Source: an uncultured Acetatifactor sp. (GTDB lineage Bacteria > Bacillota > Clostridia > Lachnospirales > Lachnospiraceae). From it: a DNA stretch of 16,866 nt. Where the stretch lies: contig CAJUAP010000075.1 of assembly GCA_910584435.1 (NCBI GenBank), positions 1 through 16,866 on the forward strand. The letters run 5' to 3'. The notes under the pieces were generated by a model that worked only from the letters and a program-made list of their open reading frames with translations, had not been told where the DNA came from and made no database searches. The position numbers and the translations under genes were made by a program. This document shows, in pieces, positions 1 to 9,038 of the stretch. How positions within the stretch are numbered: position 1 is the first letter of the stretch; every line of letters starts with the position of its first letter.

Positions 1-235
1 TGCCCATAAGCGGGGGAGCTATACAAAAGGGGATGCGTTCATGGGCAACGTGGACTGTTGAATAGGTTTCTGCTGAAATGAAGATATCTGTATCATCAAA
101 GCCAAAAGGGTGTTTGTGATATTGCAGTTCCACAAAGCCGTATTGTTCGGCATCCAGAACCATATATTGTTTAAAAATGAGACATTCTGCTGTTTTCTGT
201 TATATATAGAACTACCAACCAATGGAGGTTCTGCC
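1..235. other. Leader of IS remnant, no supportable gene
   Basis: No reading frame here resembles a protein I recognise. A short open stretch at 2-61 (+), ending in TGA, could be the tail of a gene starting outside the window, but it is too short to judge. The 3' part probably belongs to the insertion sequence, because it ends in a ribosome site (GGAGG at 223-227) correctly placed for the transposase ATG at 236. I could not identify the terminal inverted repeat of the element. Confidence 0.4.
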
Positions 236-1290
236 ATGTCATTTGTACTTAATGATGTCAGCATACAGCAGATGTCATTCCTTGACTCCTATAACAACCT
301 GACCGATAGGGAGAAGAGATATTTTGATAAATCCTAGGCAAGATACTTTGCAGAGCATATTTTTCTAAAAATAGACGAAGTTCCGTATGTTGTCCTATAC
401 AGCGGGAAGAATTTCAGGCTCAACATACCGATAAACATCCAGATGGGAGCCCTGATTATTAAGGAATTTACGGGCCTGTCTGACGAGGATATGCTGTCCG
501 CATTTATGTTTGATATCCGTTTCCAATATGCCTTGCACACTACTTCTTTCCTGAAACAGCCAATGAGTGGCAGGACGCTGAGACGCTTCAGGGAGCGGTA
601 CAGCGCCTATGAAAAAGAAACTGGGATCGACCTGCTCCATGACACGATAACATCCCTGTCCAGTGAGATGGCCCAAATGATGAAGCTGGATCTTGCACTT
701 AAGTGAATGGACAGCCTGATGGTGGCGTCCAACATCAAGCGCATGAGCCGCATGGAACTGCTTTATACTTGTGTAGCGAATCTTGCAAAAGAGGTGGCGG
801 CAGGGAAAGAGGAACTGCCGGAAGGGCTGGTGAATTACACATAGACAGATAACTACAATTGTTTCATCTGCCATAACCGTAACAATAAGATTTCCGACAA
901 AATCACGGCCATCCTGAAAGACGCAGTTACCTTGAAGGAACTGTGTGGAAGCAGGTATGATGAGTCCGCAGTTACCAGCAGCAACTGCTGCGAGTGCTGT
1001 GGAAATAGGCCATAGAGAACGGGGACGGCACACTGCGCCTGCACACAAAGGGATGGATGTCCCCATACTGCGGAACCCGTCCGATCCGGACACCACCTAC
1101 CGGGAGAAGGCCGGGAAGCAGAACCGCAGGTATGCGGCAAATGTGGCGGAAACGGCAGGGGAAGCCGGCGGCAGCGCCACGGATTACTAGTATGAGCAGA
1201 ATACCCATAGTGACAGTCAGTTCCTTAAGGACCACCTTGAAAAGGGAAACGAACACGCGGAACCGGCTGTGATAGTCACAGACGGGGCAC
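236..1290 (+). pseudogene. Decayed IS1182-like transposase, N-terminal two thirds
   Basis: The frame opened by ATG 236 (ribosome site GGAGG, 8 nt upstream) reads through a TAG at 335-337, a TGA at 704-706 and a TAG at 842-844 with protein-like sequence on both sides of each. It contains a DUF772-like segment around PMSGRTLRRFRERY and the stretch MDSLMVASNIKRMSRMELLY, which I recognise from IS1182-type transposases. After about 960 the homologous sequence continues in a second frame (LLRVL, then DGTLRLHTKG) and then in a third (NPSDPDTTYREKAGKQNR), with another TAG at 1188-1190. It ends at VIVTDGA near 1290, inside the DDE domain. The C-terminal third is absent and araC-side DNA follows. At least four stops, two frameshifts and a truncation make it non-functional. 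The family name rests on memory, without a search. Confidence 0.7.
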
Positions 1291-2142
1291 TTCGGTGTGC
1301 TGTTTTGAGTTTCGACGAAATTTTCCTGGGGTTGTACCTATGTTTTTCTGAAACTGGTTGCAAAAATGTTCTGTGTTGTTGTATCCACATTGTTCTGCAA
1401 TAGTAGAAATGCTTTCAGTAGTATATAGTAAAAGATCTCTAGCTTTATGAAGACGGAAATGAATAACATCGTCCATACAAGAAATATTAAATTTTTGTTT
1501 ATATAAGCGCTGTAAATATCCGTTGCTGATGCAAAGGCTATTGGCCATAGTAGTTATGTCCCAAGGAATCTCAGGATTTGCGGCAATCTGTCTGCGAAGA
1601 GATAATAACAATTGATCATATTTTGAAACATTAATACATTGAGCATCGTTATACAATTTGTCAAATAAAATGCGAATGAGCTGTGATATAGTGATGTTTC
1701 TACAATGTTTGTCCATATTTTGGTGTTCAAAATGGGCATCTCTGTTTTGCGTCAGCATACCTGCATTCTGGTATAATCGGGCAGAACTGATCAACTGAGA
1801 AGTCTCCCAAGTTAAAAGTTTGAATAAACTACGACAATATTCAGGATCTGAAATGAGAAACGGAACGGCCTGTTTCGGAAATTGAGTAACGAATGATTCA
1901 TCAGAAACAAAGCGGAGCCAGTGATTTTGGTATGAATCTTTACAGGCTGCATACCATATATCATGTTTTGGAGGGTAAAGAATAGCTGTATGTGCAGGGT
2001 ATTCTTCAACTTTTGTCTGAATACGGAATAGAACGGGAGTTTTTGTCACAACCAGTAAAAAGGAATCGAAACCGTTTGGAATGTCATATTTGAAGTTGTT
2101 AGGATGAATACCATCATATCCTACATAATGAATTTGGTTCAT
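1276..2142 (-). CDS. AraC-family transcriptional regulator
   Basis: A 288-aa protein with the usual AraC/XylS layout. An N-terminal cupin-like sensing region occupies roughly residues 1-130, and a C-terminal double helix-turn-helix domain lies at about 190-283 (first HTH around ITTMANSLCISNGYLQRLYK, second around ISTIAEQCGYNNTEHFCNQF, closing with TPGKFRR). I chose ATG 2142 because AAGAAGG sits 7 nt upstream of it. The longer frame starts at a TTG (2208) with no ribosome site. The gene is divergent from the glycoside hydrolase operon, so it is the likely local regulator, sensing a sugar released by those enzymes. The C-terminal residues HTEVPRL and the stop are encoded inside the IS1182-like remnant, so the natural end was probably replaced. 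The essential HTH domain looks complete. Confidence 0.9.
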   Translation of the reverse strand: MNQIHYVGYDGIHPNNFKYDIPNGFDSFLLVVTKTPVLFRIQTKVEEYPAHTAILYPPKHDIWYAACKDSYQNHWLRFVSDESFVTQFPKQAVPFLISDPEYCRSLFKLLTWETSQLISSARLYQNAGMLTQNRDAHFEHQNMDKHCRNITISQLIRILFDKLYNDAQCINVSKYDQLLLSLRRQIAANPEIPWDITTMANSLCISNGYLQRLYKQKFNISCMDDVIHFRLHKARDLLLYTTESISTIAEQCGYNNTEHFCNQFQKNIGTTPGKFRRNSKQHTEVPRL

Positions 2143-2217
2143 GACAAAACCTTCTTTCTTTTGGAGTTCATAACTGGTACAGGAATAATAAATGTGAGGA
2201 TATTTCAATTTTTATAC

Positions 2218-2246
2218 AGTATAGTTCATTGCATTGAAAAAATCAA
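2218..2246 (-). promoter_or_regulatory. Putative sigma-A promoter of the araC-type gene
   Basis: On the minus strand, TTGATT (2241-2246) is followed after exactly 17 nt by TATACT (2218-2223), giving four of six and five of six matches to the consensus. Transcription would start near 2211 and leave a leader of about 70 nt before ATG 2142. The -10 hexamer lies inside the ATACAGTATA repeat, so a protein bound there would block or remodel this promoter. Confidence 0.5.
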
Positions 2247-2262
2247 TAGGTTATGCTAAATA
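2234..2262 (+). promoter_or_regulatory. Putative promoter of the glycan operon
   Basis: TTGAAA (2234-2239), 17 nt of spacer, then TAAATA (2257-2262), preceded by the extended -10 motif TATGC. The -10 itself is weak, which suits an activator-dependent promoter. The start site would be near 2269, leaving about 130 nt of leader. The two divergent promoters overlap, so the same short region must control both directions. Confidence 0.4.
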
Positions 2263-2398
2263 CAGTATAAAGTATGTTTAATTGGTTTTAGATGCTTAGA
2301 GTTGGGATATGTAAAATATGTTAACAGTATGCCAAATATGAGGAAAGATAAAATTAACTATTTTACGATCTAACGATCGCTGGAAGGGAAAACAGGAG

Positions 2399-3370
2399 AT
2401 GAGAATCTTTTATTTTGGAATTTTAGGAGCAGCAAACATAGCTGATAAATTTTGTAATGCTGTTGCAAAAATCATCGACTGCGAGGTGGCAGCCGTTGCA
2501 AGTAAGAGTTGGGAACGTGCAAAGAATTTTGCGGAAAGAAACGAGGTGCCGCATTTTTATACCTCCTATGAAGAGATGCTTGAGGTGGAACAACTGGATT
2601 GCGTTTATGTTGCAACTACAGTAAATGACCACTATAAATTAACAATGCTATGCATTGAGAAAAGGATCCCTGTACTATGTGAAAAAGCTATGTTTCAGAA
2701 TGCGAAAGAAGCAAAAGCAGCATTTGCGCGTGCAAAGGAATTAGGGGTCTTTGTGATGGAGGCTATGTGGAGTCGTTTCTTGCCGGCTGTGAAAAAAGTA
2801 AGAGAATGGATTTTAAATGACAAAATTGGATTGATCGAGTTAGTACAGTTTACTATTGGATTTGTCGCACCCTCTGGAGATGAAAACCGTTATTATAATC
2901 CGCATTTGGGCGGTGGGGCGGCGAAGGATATTACAGTGTATGCGTATGAAATGACCACTTTCCTTCTAGGACAGCAGATTAAGAGTATGACCGTAGCAGC
3001 TTCGTGGAGTAAAAGCGGTGTGGATATAACGAATTATATTTCAATTTTATTTGAACATACAATGGCTAGCTTAATGGCAAGCTTTGTTTCTAAAATGGAA
3101 GAGCAGATGGTGCTCTATGGGCGTGAAGGGAAGATTGTATTACCATCTCCACATTTTGCAGGAGAATGTTTCTTGTATGATCGGGAGGGTACACTGGTAG
3201 AGCATTACAAAGATGAAGAAACACAAAATGGGTTTATTTATGAGATTGAGGAAACTATGCGGTGCGTGCAGGGGGGACGGATCGAAAGCAGTGTAATCCC
3301 GCATGCAGATACGATAGCTTGTGCAGAATTGTTTGATATGATTGATGCGACGAAGGGAAATGTTGGATGA
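2399..3370 (+). CDS. Gfo/Idh/MocA-family NAD(P)-dependent oxidoreductase
   Basis: A 323-aa protein. The N-terminal Rossmann fold begins with GILGAANIA (residues 7-15), the NAD(P)-binding glycine motif. The family's catalytic lysine motif EKP appears as EKA (K96). Downstream come MEAMWSRFLP (about 120-129) and GGGAAKDITVYAYE (171-184), which carries the Asp and Tyr expected in the substrate pocket (D177, Y181). The family oxidises or reduces sugars, inositols and dihydrodiols, and the exact substrate cannot be read from sequence. As first gene of a glycoside hydrolase operon it probably acts on a released or modified monosaccharide in the cytoplasm. AGGAG directly touches the ATG, too close to use, so initiation probably relies on GGAAGGG about 11 nt upstream. 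The stop overlaps the next start as ATGA, implying translational coupling. Confidence 0.9.
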   Translation: MRIFYFGILGAANIADKFCNAVAKIIDCEVAAVASKSWERAKNFAERNEVPHFYTSYEEMLEVEQLDCVYVATTVNDHYKLTMLCIEKRIPVLCEKAMFQNAKEAKAAFARAKELGVFVMEAMWSRFLPAVKKVREWILNDKIGLIELVQFTIGFVAPSGDENRYYNPHLGGGAAKDITVYAYEMTTFLLGQQIKSMTVAASWSKSGVDITNYISILFEHTMASLMASFVSKMEEQMVLYGREGKIVLPSPHFAGECFLYDREGTLVEHYKDEETQNGFIYEIEETMRCVQGGRIESSVIPHADTIACAELFDMIDATKGNVG

Positions 3371-5607
3371 TAGACAACAATGTGATGTATTTTATGGAGC
3401 CGGCGCAGGACTGGAACGAGGCCCTGCCTACTGGAAATGGACGACTTGGGGGAATGGTATATGGAAAGCCTTATGTGGAATATATACAGTTAAATGAGGA
3501 CAGTGTTTGGTATGGAGGGTATGTTAACCGTAACAATCCATCTGCAAAAGAAAACCTGGGAAAGATTCGAAGGCTCATTATGGAAGGACGGATCAGGGAA
3601 GCACAAAATCTTTGTGCTCTAGCCATATCCGGAGTTCCGGAAAATCAAAGACATTATGAGCCTTTGGCCAATCTGTATCTGTTGTTTGAAGGGGGAAAGG
3701 ATGAGATTATCAGGTATCGCAGACAATTGGATCTGGATACCGGAAGAATAACCGTATCCTTTGTCAAAAACAGGGTTGCTTATAGAAGAGAGGTTTTTAC
3801 CAGCTACCCGGATGGGTGTATGGTGGTGCGGCTTACCGCAGACAAGGAAGGATCTTTATCTTTTCATACCCAGATTGCCAGAGGCAATGCAACTTGGAGC
3901 TTTGACCCTTTTGAAACGACCGTGTACCGCCATCCAAACTATAATACATATGTAGATAAATCCTATACCGATGGAACATCCAGTAGTTTTTTGACGGCTG
4001 TATGCGGCGGAAAAGGAGCGATTCAACTTGCGGCAGGAGTGAAAGTCATTCCAGAGGGAGGGAAGGTATGCGCCATCGGAAATACTATTGTGGTACAAAA
4101 TGTCGATGCGGTGACACTGCTTGTAACGGCGGACACCACATTCCGATGCGAAGATCCGGAATTATCTGTAAAAAAACGTCTGGAGCAGGTTGCGGAAAAA
4201 TCTTTTGATGAGATTGTAGAGGAGTATCAAAAGGATTATGATGCTCTTTTCCACCGCATGGAACTGAAACTAACAGATTGTGGAGAGGAGAGTGAAAAAA
4301 TAGCGTTTTTCTTCCAGTATGGACGTTATCTTCTTTTATCTTCCAGCCGTTCTGGTTCCCTTCCAGCCAATTTGCAAGGTATCTGGAATCAGGATATGGA
4401 TCCGATGTGGGGAAGCAAATATACCATAAATATCAATGCGCAGATGAATTACTGGCTGGCAGAAAAGTGTAATCTTTCTTCCTGCCATCTGTCTCTCATA
4501 GACCATATTCACAGAATGGAAAAGAATGGGCGCCATACTGCTCAGTTCATGTATGGCTGCAAAGGCTTTATGGCGCATCATAATACAGATATCTGGGGGG
4601 ATACTGCACCTCAGGATATCTGCTTAAGCTCTACTTACTGGGTGATGGGAGCCGCGTGGCTTTGCTTACATATCTGGGAACATTACTGCTATACTTGTGA
4701 TCTTGCATTTTTACAGGAAAATTATTCACTGATGCGAGCGGCCTGTGAGTTTTTGCTGGATTATCTGATTGAGGATGGCGAGTATCTGGTTACCTGCCCC
4801 ACCATCTCGCCGGAAAATGAATATATCCTACCAAATGGAGAGCGGGGTGCCCTTTGCAAAGGGGCATCCATGGACAATCAGATCATTACGGAATTGTTTA
4901 CGGCTTGTATTGAGGCCACAACTATTGTAAATGAAGATAAGGATTTTGCGGAGCAGTTAGTAAAAACTTTAGCAAGAATAAAAAAACCTTCCATTGGAAA
5001 ATACGGACAAATCATGGAATGGAATGAGGATTATGAAGAAACGGATCCGGGACACAGACATATTTCTCATTTGTTTGCTCTATATCCGGGACATCAGATT
5101 TCGCCAAAGAAGGATCCGCTTTTGGCGGATGCTGCAAGGAAAACTCTGGAGAGAAGGCTGACTTACGGCGGTGGTCATACAGGTTGGAGCAGAGCATGGA
5201 TCATCAATATGTGGGCGAGACTTGGGGATGGAAATGAAGCATACCATAATATATTAGAGCTGTTAACGAATTCCACTCTGCCGAATATGTTCGACAATCA
5301 CCCGCCCTTTCAGATTGACGGAAACTTTGGATGTACCGCTGGAATTGCAGAAATGCTCATGCAATGTGACAGGCAATCGATCACACTGTTACCGGCACTC
5401 CCGGATGAATGGAAAGCAGGTTCCATAAAGGGATTATGTGCCATGGGAGGCATTACGGTGGATATTTCCTGGGAAAACCATAAGATAAAGAGTCTTGCGC
5501 TTTGTGCAAAACAAACCATTGAGGTTGAGTTGAACGCCAGAGGGGAATGTACGCATGTAGTGTTAGAAAAGGATGTTCCATATGTTCAAGAGTGGAAAGT
5601 ATACTAA
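3367..5607 (+). CDS. GH95 alpha-L-fucosidase / alpha-L-galactosidase
   Basis: A 746-aa protein that fits GH95 from end to end. The N-terminal beta-domain signature is WNEALPTGNGRLGGMVYG, followed by LNEDSVWYGG. In the (alpha/alpha)6 barrel the catalytic pair of asparagines is NIN (N355, N357) just before QMNYW. The general acid is E483 in CPTISPENEY, and the aspartate is D651 in FQIDGNFG. These match the Asn/Asn/Glu/Asp set known for the Bifidobacterium AfcA inverting fucosidase. There is no signal peptide, so it acts inside the cell on imported oligosaccharides. The family removes alpha-1,2-linked L-fucose, and some members remove L-galactose from arabinoxylan side chains. Residue 353, two before N355, is Thr. 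From memory this differs from AfcA (His) and agrees with a described L-galactosidase, but Thr is common in bacterial GH95, so the preference stays open. It is translationally coupled to the oxidoreductase and followed by GH43 genes. Confidence 0.95.
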   Translation: MIDNNVMYFMEPAQDWNEALPTGNGRLGGMVYGKPYVEYIQLNEDSVWYGGYVNRNNPSAKENLGKIRRLIMEGRIREAQNLCALAISGVPENQRHYEPLANLYLLFEGGKDEIIRYRRQLDLDTGRITVSFVKNRVAYRREVFTSYPDGCMVVRLTADKEGSLSFHTQIARGNATWSFDPFETTVYRHPNYNTYVDKSYTDGTSSSFLTAVCGGKGAIQLAAGVKVIPEGGKVCAIGNTIVVQNVDAVTLLVTADTTFRCEDPELSVKKRLEQVAEKSFDEIVEEYQKDYDALFHRMELKLTDCGEESEKIAFFFQYGRYLLLSSSRSGSLPANLQGIWNQDMDPMWGSKYTININAQMNYWLAEKCNLSSCHLSLIDHIHRMEKNGRHTAQFMYGCKGFMAHHNTDIWGDTAPQDICLSSTYWVMGAAWLCLHIWEHYCYTCDLAFLQENYSLMRAACEFLLDYLIEDGEYLVTCPTISPENEYILPNGERGALCKGASMDNQIITELFTACIEATTIVNEDKDFAEQLVKTLARIKKPSIGKYGQIMEWNEDYEETDPGHRHISHLFALYPGHQISPKKDPLLADAARKTLERRLTYGGGHTGWSRAWIINMWARLGDGNEAYHNILELLTNSTLPNMFDNHPPFQIDGNFGCTAGIAEMLMQCDRQSITLLPALPDEWKAGSIKGLCAMGGITVDISWENHKIKSLALCAKQTIEVELNARGECTHVVLEKDVPYVQEWKVY

Positions 5608-5700
5608 GAGGTAAAAGGTTGAATATATACTCGATACATTTAGTTGGACTCAGTAATTTGCCAAATGATTGAATTGTCTCAGAAGGTAGTTAGAAAAAAA

Positions 5701-5744
5701 GCGAAAGTTAGCCAACAGTTTCATGGCACATTGGTGGCTTTCGC
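5701..5744 (-). terminator. Hairpin with T-run on the minus strand
   Basis: GCGAAAG (5701-5707) pairs with CTTTCGC (5738-5744), and CCAA (5712-5715) with TTGG (5731-5734) inside. On the minus strand the stem is followed by seven T (complement of 5694-5700), the shape of an intrinsic terminator for antisense transcription. No minus-strand gene lies nearby. On the plus strand the same hairpin sits 18 nt before the next start codon and could act as a leader or RNA-stability element between the GH95 and GH43 genes. Confidence 0.35.
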
Positions 5745-5762
5745 AGAAGGGCGGACTTTAAA

Positions 5763-7181
5763 ATGAAAAACCAAACAATAAATCCATATCTTCCCAGTTG
5801 GGAGTATGTGCCAGACAGCGAACCCTATGTATTTGGAGATAGGGTATATATATTTGGTTCACATGATCGTTTTGGCGGGTATGCTTATTGTCTGAATGAC
5901 TATGTGTGCTGGTCAGCACCGGCCACTGATTTGAGCAATTGGAGGTATGAAGGAATCATATATACACGGCGAGACGATCCGATGAATAGTGATGGAGACA
6001 TGCTACTGTTTGCACCTGATGTGACGGTAGGACCAGATGGGAGATACTATTTGTATTATGTTTTGGATATGGTGGGAATTGTGTCAGTAGCGGTGTGTGA
6101 TACGCCCGCAGGAAAATATCATTTTTACGGATATGTTCATTATGAGGATGGAACAAGGCTTGGTGAGGCTAAAACAGATGAGCCACAGTTTGACCCAGGA
6201 GTCTTGACTGAGGGAGAATACACATATCTTTATACAGGATTCTGCATGCCTAATAATAGAGGCCGTCATGGCGCCATGGTTACAGTGCTTGGACCGGATA
6301 TGTTGACAATTATCAGGGAACCGAAATTTGTAGTACCATCTAAACCTTATGAAAAAAGAACCAGTTATGAGGGGCATGCTTTTTTTGAAGCATCATCTAT
6401 ACGTAAAGTCAATGGAAAGTATTATTTTATTTATTCTTCTGTGTTAAGCCATGAGCTTTGCTATGCAGTAAGCGATTCTCCGCTTGGACCTTTTACATAT
6501 GGGGGAACGATTGTTAGTAATTGTGATTTATTTATTGATAGTTATAAACCGTCTCTAAAACCTATGTATTATGGAGGAAATAATCATGGCAGCATTATCT
6601 TGATTAACGACAACTGGAATGTATTTTACCATAGACATACAAATGGAACTAATTTCAGTCGTCAAGGCTGCATAGAAAAAATAAGAATTTTGGAGGATGG
6701 TATTATTCCGCAGGTGGAAATGACTTCTTGTGGAGCGAATGGAGAGCCCTTGCGGGGGGAGGGGGAGTATCCCGCTTATATTGCATGTAATCTTTATTGT
6801 AGAGATGATGCGAAGACAGTGGGAGGTCCCGGTGAATGGATGGATTGCCGTTTCCCCAAGATTACTCAGGATCAGGCCGATGGTGTGGAAGGTATGGCGT
6901 ATATAGCAAATATGCTTTCCGGAGCGGTAGCAGGGTTTAAATATTTTGATTGTAAAGGTGTAAAACGAATTGCAGTGCGCACTAGAGGCGGTGGGCAAGG
7001 GCATTTTTTGATTAGCACGAAGTGGGACGGAAAAGCGCTTGGAGAGATTGAAATTGGGAGAAATAATGAGTGGAAGACTTTTATTTCTGATATTGTTATT
7101 CCTGATGGAATACAGGCTTTGTATTTCAAGTACGAAGGCCAGGGGAGAATTTCCTTTGCGGCATTTGAGCTGATATTGTAA
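5763..7181 (+). CDS. GH43 glycosidase with C-terminal CBM6-like domain
   Basis: A 472-aa protein. The N-terminal five-bladed propeller carries the expected GH43 triad: catalytic base D18 in YVPDSEP, pKa-modulating D86 in FAPDV and general acid E209 in FFEASS. The propeller ends near residue 310. About residues 345-472 look like a beta-sandwich CBM6-type module (VKRIAVRTRGGGQGHFLIS and a final aromatic strand). GH43 enzymes are mostly alpha-L-arabinofuranosidases or beta-xylosidases. Without a signal peptide this one would act in the cytoplasm on arabinose- or xylose-containing oligosaccharides. AGAAGG lies 12 nt before ATG 5763, a rather long spacing. It follows the GH95 gene by 155 nt containing a hairpin, and the next GH43 gene begins 20 nt downstream, so the last three genes form a tight unit. 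Confidence 0.9.
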   Translation: MKNQTINPYLPSWEYVPDSEPYVFGDRVYIFGSHDRFGGYAYCLNDYVCWSAPATDLSNWRYEGIIYTRRDDPMNSDGDMLLFAPDVTVGPDGRYYLYYVLDMVGIVSVAVCDTPAGKYHFYGYVHYEDGTRLGEAKTDEPQFDPGVLTEGEYTYLYTGFCMPNNRGRHGAMVTVLGPDMLTIIREPKFVVPSKPYEKRTSYEGHAFFEASSIRKVNGKYYFIYSSVLSHELCYAVSDSPLGPFTYGGTIVSNCDLFIDSYKPSLKPMYYGGNNHGSIILINDNWNVFYHRHTNGTNFSRQGCIEKIRILEDGIIPQVEMTSCGANGEPLRGEGEYPAYIACNLYCRDDAKTVGGPGEWMDCRFPKITQDQADGVEGMAYIANMLSGAVAGFKYFDCKGVKRIAVRTRGGGQGHFLISTKWDGKALGEIEIGRNNEWKTFISDIVIPDGIQALYFKYEGQGRISFAAFELIL

Positions 7182-7201
7182 AATAAGGAGGATAAAAAGC
7201 G

Positions 7202-9012
7202 ATGGCTTATTTGATGAGTTATACGAGAATGCCTATGGACAGCAAAATATATGATAATAAGCTGGCATATAGTATGCATCTTGCCATTAGTGATGACGGA
7301 TTTCAATTTTGCACATTAAATCACAACAGTGGTGTATTGTTTGCGAAAGCAGTAGAAAAAAAGACGGTTCTCTCCGGGCAAAAAGCTTAAAAAATCCACG
7401 ACTATTTACTTTATCTGACGGACATTATGGTGTGGTGGCAATACGAACGGAGAGTGACGGGGGAGAAGATGCGGAGAGTAAGGGAAACATACTTCTTTTC
7501 AAAACGGATAATTTTACAGAATATGAAGAAGTTGGTTTGCTGAAACTTGGGAAAGACTATATTGAGGAAGCGTTCTGCATTTATAACATTGAATCAGAGA
7601 CAATAAGTGTTATATGGAGACAAGCAGAAGGAATTTTCATGTCCGAGATTAAGGACCTTGAAGAATTAGTGCTCACCAAGAAACCAGTAAAATGCACAAA
7701 TATGCCTGATGTTTCCATATATATGAATAAGGCTTTTGATGTATCTGGAATTGAGGGCGCAGTCATACAGAATGTAATTGAGATTTCAGGAGAGAAAGCA
7801 GAGGAACTGCATAGGAGATTACTGACACCAGTGAATACGGGCATAGAGTTTCCGGAACGGATTATGGCTGACAGCCCCCAGACACTTGGAACATATTATG
7901 CAAAGGCGCATTACAGTGACGGTAGTATTGCGGAAAAGAGAATAGATTGGGATTTGTCAAATGTAAATTTTCATCAGAAAGGAACTTATTCGATTATCGG
8001 AAAAGTTCATAGGGATCATTTTGAGTTCCCCATAGCTGTTAATCGTGCGGATCCATGTATTGGAAGATGGAGAGGGAAATATTATTTTATTGCTACAAAT
8101 GATGCCGACAATAACCATACCCTTTTTATCAGAGAGGCAGATACGATTCCAGAGCTGATAAATGCAAAAGAACACTTGATTTTGGATTCCAAAACATACC
8201 GTGGGATAGGAGGGCTGCTTTGGGCACCAGAATTTCATGAAATAGAAGGCAGATTATACATTTTTCATGCTGCTACTTCTGGCGAGTTTTATTATGAAGA
8301 AAGTCATGTTATGGAATTACGGGAAGGAGGGAATCCAATCTGTAGGGAAGATTGGTCAGCTCCAAAACGCATAGTGAAAAATGACGGAAGCAATATATGT
8401 GAGGCAGGAAAAGAGATTACATTGGATATGACTTGTTTTAAGTGGCAAGGAGAATATTATGCAGTATGGTCTCAGCGCAGATTTTTACCAGAAGATTTGG
8501 GGGCATGGCTATATATAGCAAAGCTAGATCCGATTAATCCATGGAGATTACTTACTGAACCGGTAGTATTATCAAAACCCGAATACGGATGGGCTAATAA
8601 TCATACGTTCGTGGATGAAGGTCCGTTCGCATTGCCAAGAGAAGACAGACTGTATTTGACTTTTTCCAGTGCGGCTGTAGATGCCACATATGTAGTGGGA
8701 TTGCTTGAAATAAGAAAGGGAAAAGATTTGCTGGATCGGAATAACTGGCGAAAAAATAATTATCCTATTTTGACATCAAGGAGTGTGAAAGGGGAATTTG
8801 GTACGGGACATAATGCTTATGTGGTTGATGAGTATGGAACAGTATGGAGTGCTTATCATGCCAGACCCGGCGTGGATGGCGCTCGGTGCAGTGGTATAAG
8901 AAGAGTGCATTTTAATGTATATGGAGAGCCGATATTGGATATGACGGAAGAACTTGATCTAAATGAAGAATTTAGCACGGTGAAAACAGAATTGGAGATA
9001 ATAACGAATTAA
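7202..9012 (+). CDS. GH43 enzyme interrupted by a -1 frameshift
   Basis: ATG 7202 has AAGGAG 11 nt upstream and reads 62 codons to a TAA at 7388-7390. The rest of the protein continues in the -1 frame to 9012. Switching frame at 7363 restores a smooth product of about 603 aa (AVEKK then DGSLRAKSLKNP). The order is an N-terminal region with propeller-like repeats (about 1-190), a Big_4-type Ig-like domain (about 200-250, HYSDGS to GTYSIIG), and a GH43 propeller. That propeller has NRADP (base Asp), WAPEF, LDMT (modulator Asp) and DEGPF (acid Glu), plus GTGHNAY near the end. This arrangement resembles arabinofuranosidase-type GH43 proteins. The shift coincides with a seven-A run, so it is either a one-base loss (A8 to A7), a sequencing error, or recoding at A AAA AAG. 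If not recoded, only a useless 62-aa fragment is made, since the downstream frame has no good ribosome site. Confidence 0.85.
7357..7363 (+). promoter_or_regulatory. Slippery heptamer A AAA AAG at the frameshift
   Basis: In the frame of ATG 7202 the codons are GAA AAA AAG, so the bases read A AAA AAG in exactly the phase needed for -1 slippage, the same heptamer used by E. coli dnaX. A -1 slip here gives GAC GGT TCT next, which rejoins the GH43 frame. I see no strong upstream Shine-Dalgarno-like stimulator. Downstream only a weak CGG/CCG pairing is visible (7365-7375), so recoding is possible but unproven. Confidence 0.35.
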
Positions 9013-9038
9013 ATAGATTATAGGAGGAAATAGCGAAT

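Larger units (their letters stand above)
2214..2269. promoter_or_regulatory. Paired ATACAGTATA repeats, candidate operators
   Basis: The 10-mer ATACAGTATA occurs exactly at 2214-2223 and again at 2260-2269. Its core ATAC-A-GTAT is a 4+1+4 palindrome. One copy covers the -10 of the araC-type promoter and the other covers the -10/start region of the operon promoter. The core ACAGTAT appears a third time at 2324-2330. Repeat spacing of 46 nt and exact promoter overlap make these plausible regulator sites, although an AT-rich region yields such words by chance more easily. Confidence 0.4.

Noticed and set aside
395..1096. A 233-codon open frame on the minus strand
   Set aside because: It is antisense to the transposase remnant, whose plus-strand residues are recognisable, and its own product shows no domain or ribosome site.
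2365..2378. Direct repeat ACGATC-TA-ACGATC before the oxidoreductase start
   Set aside because: Six-base repeats this short are expected by chance, and the position in the leader suggests no clear role.
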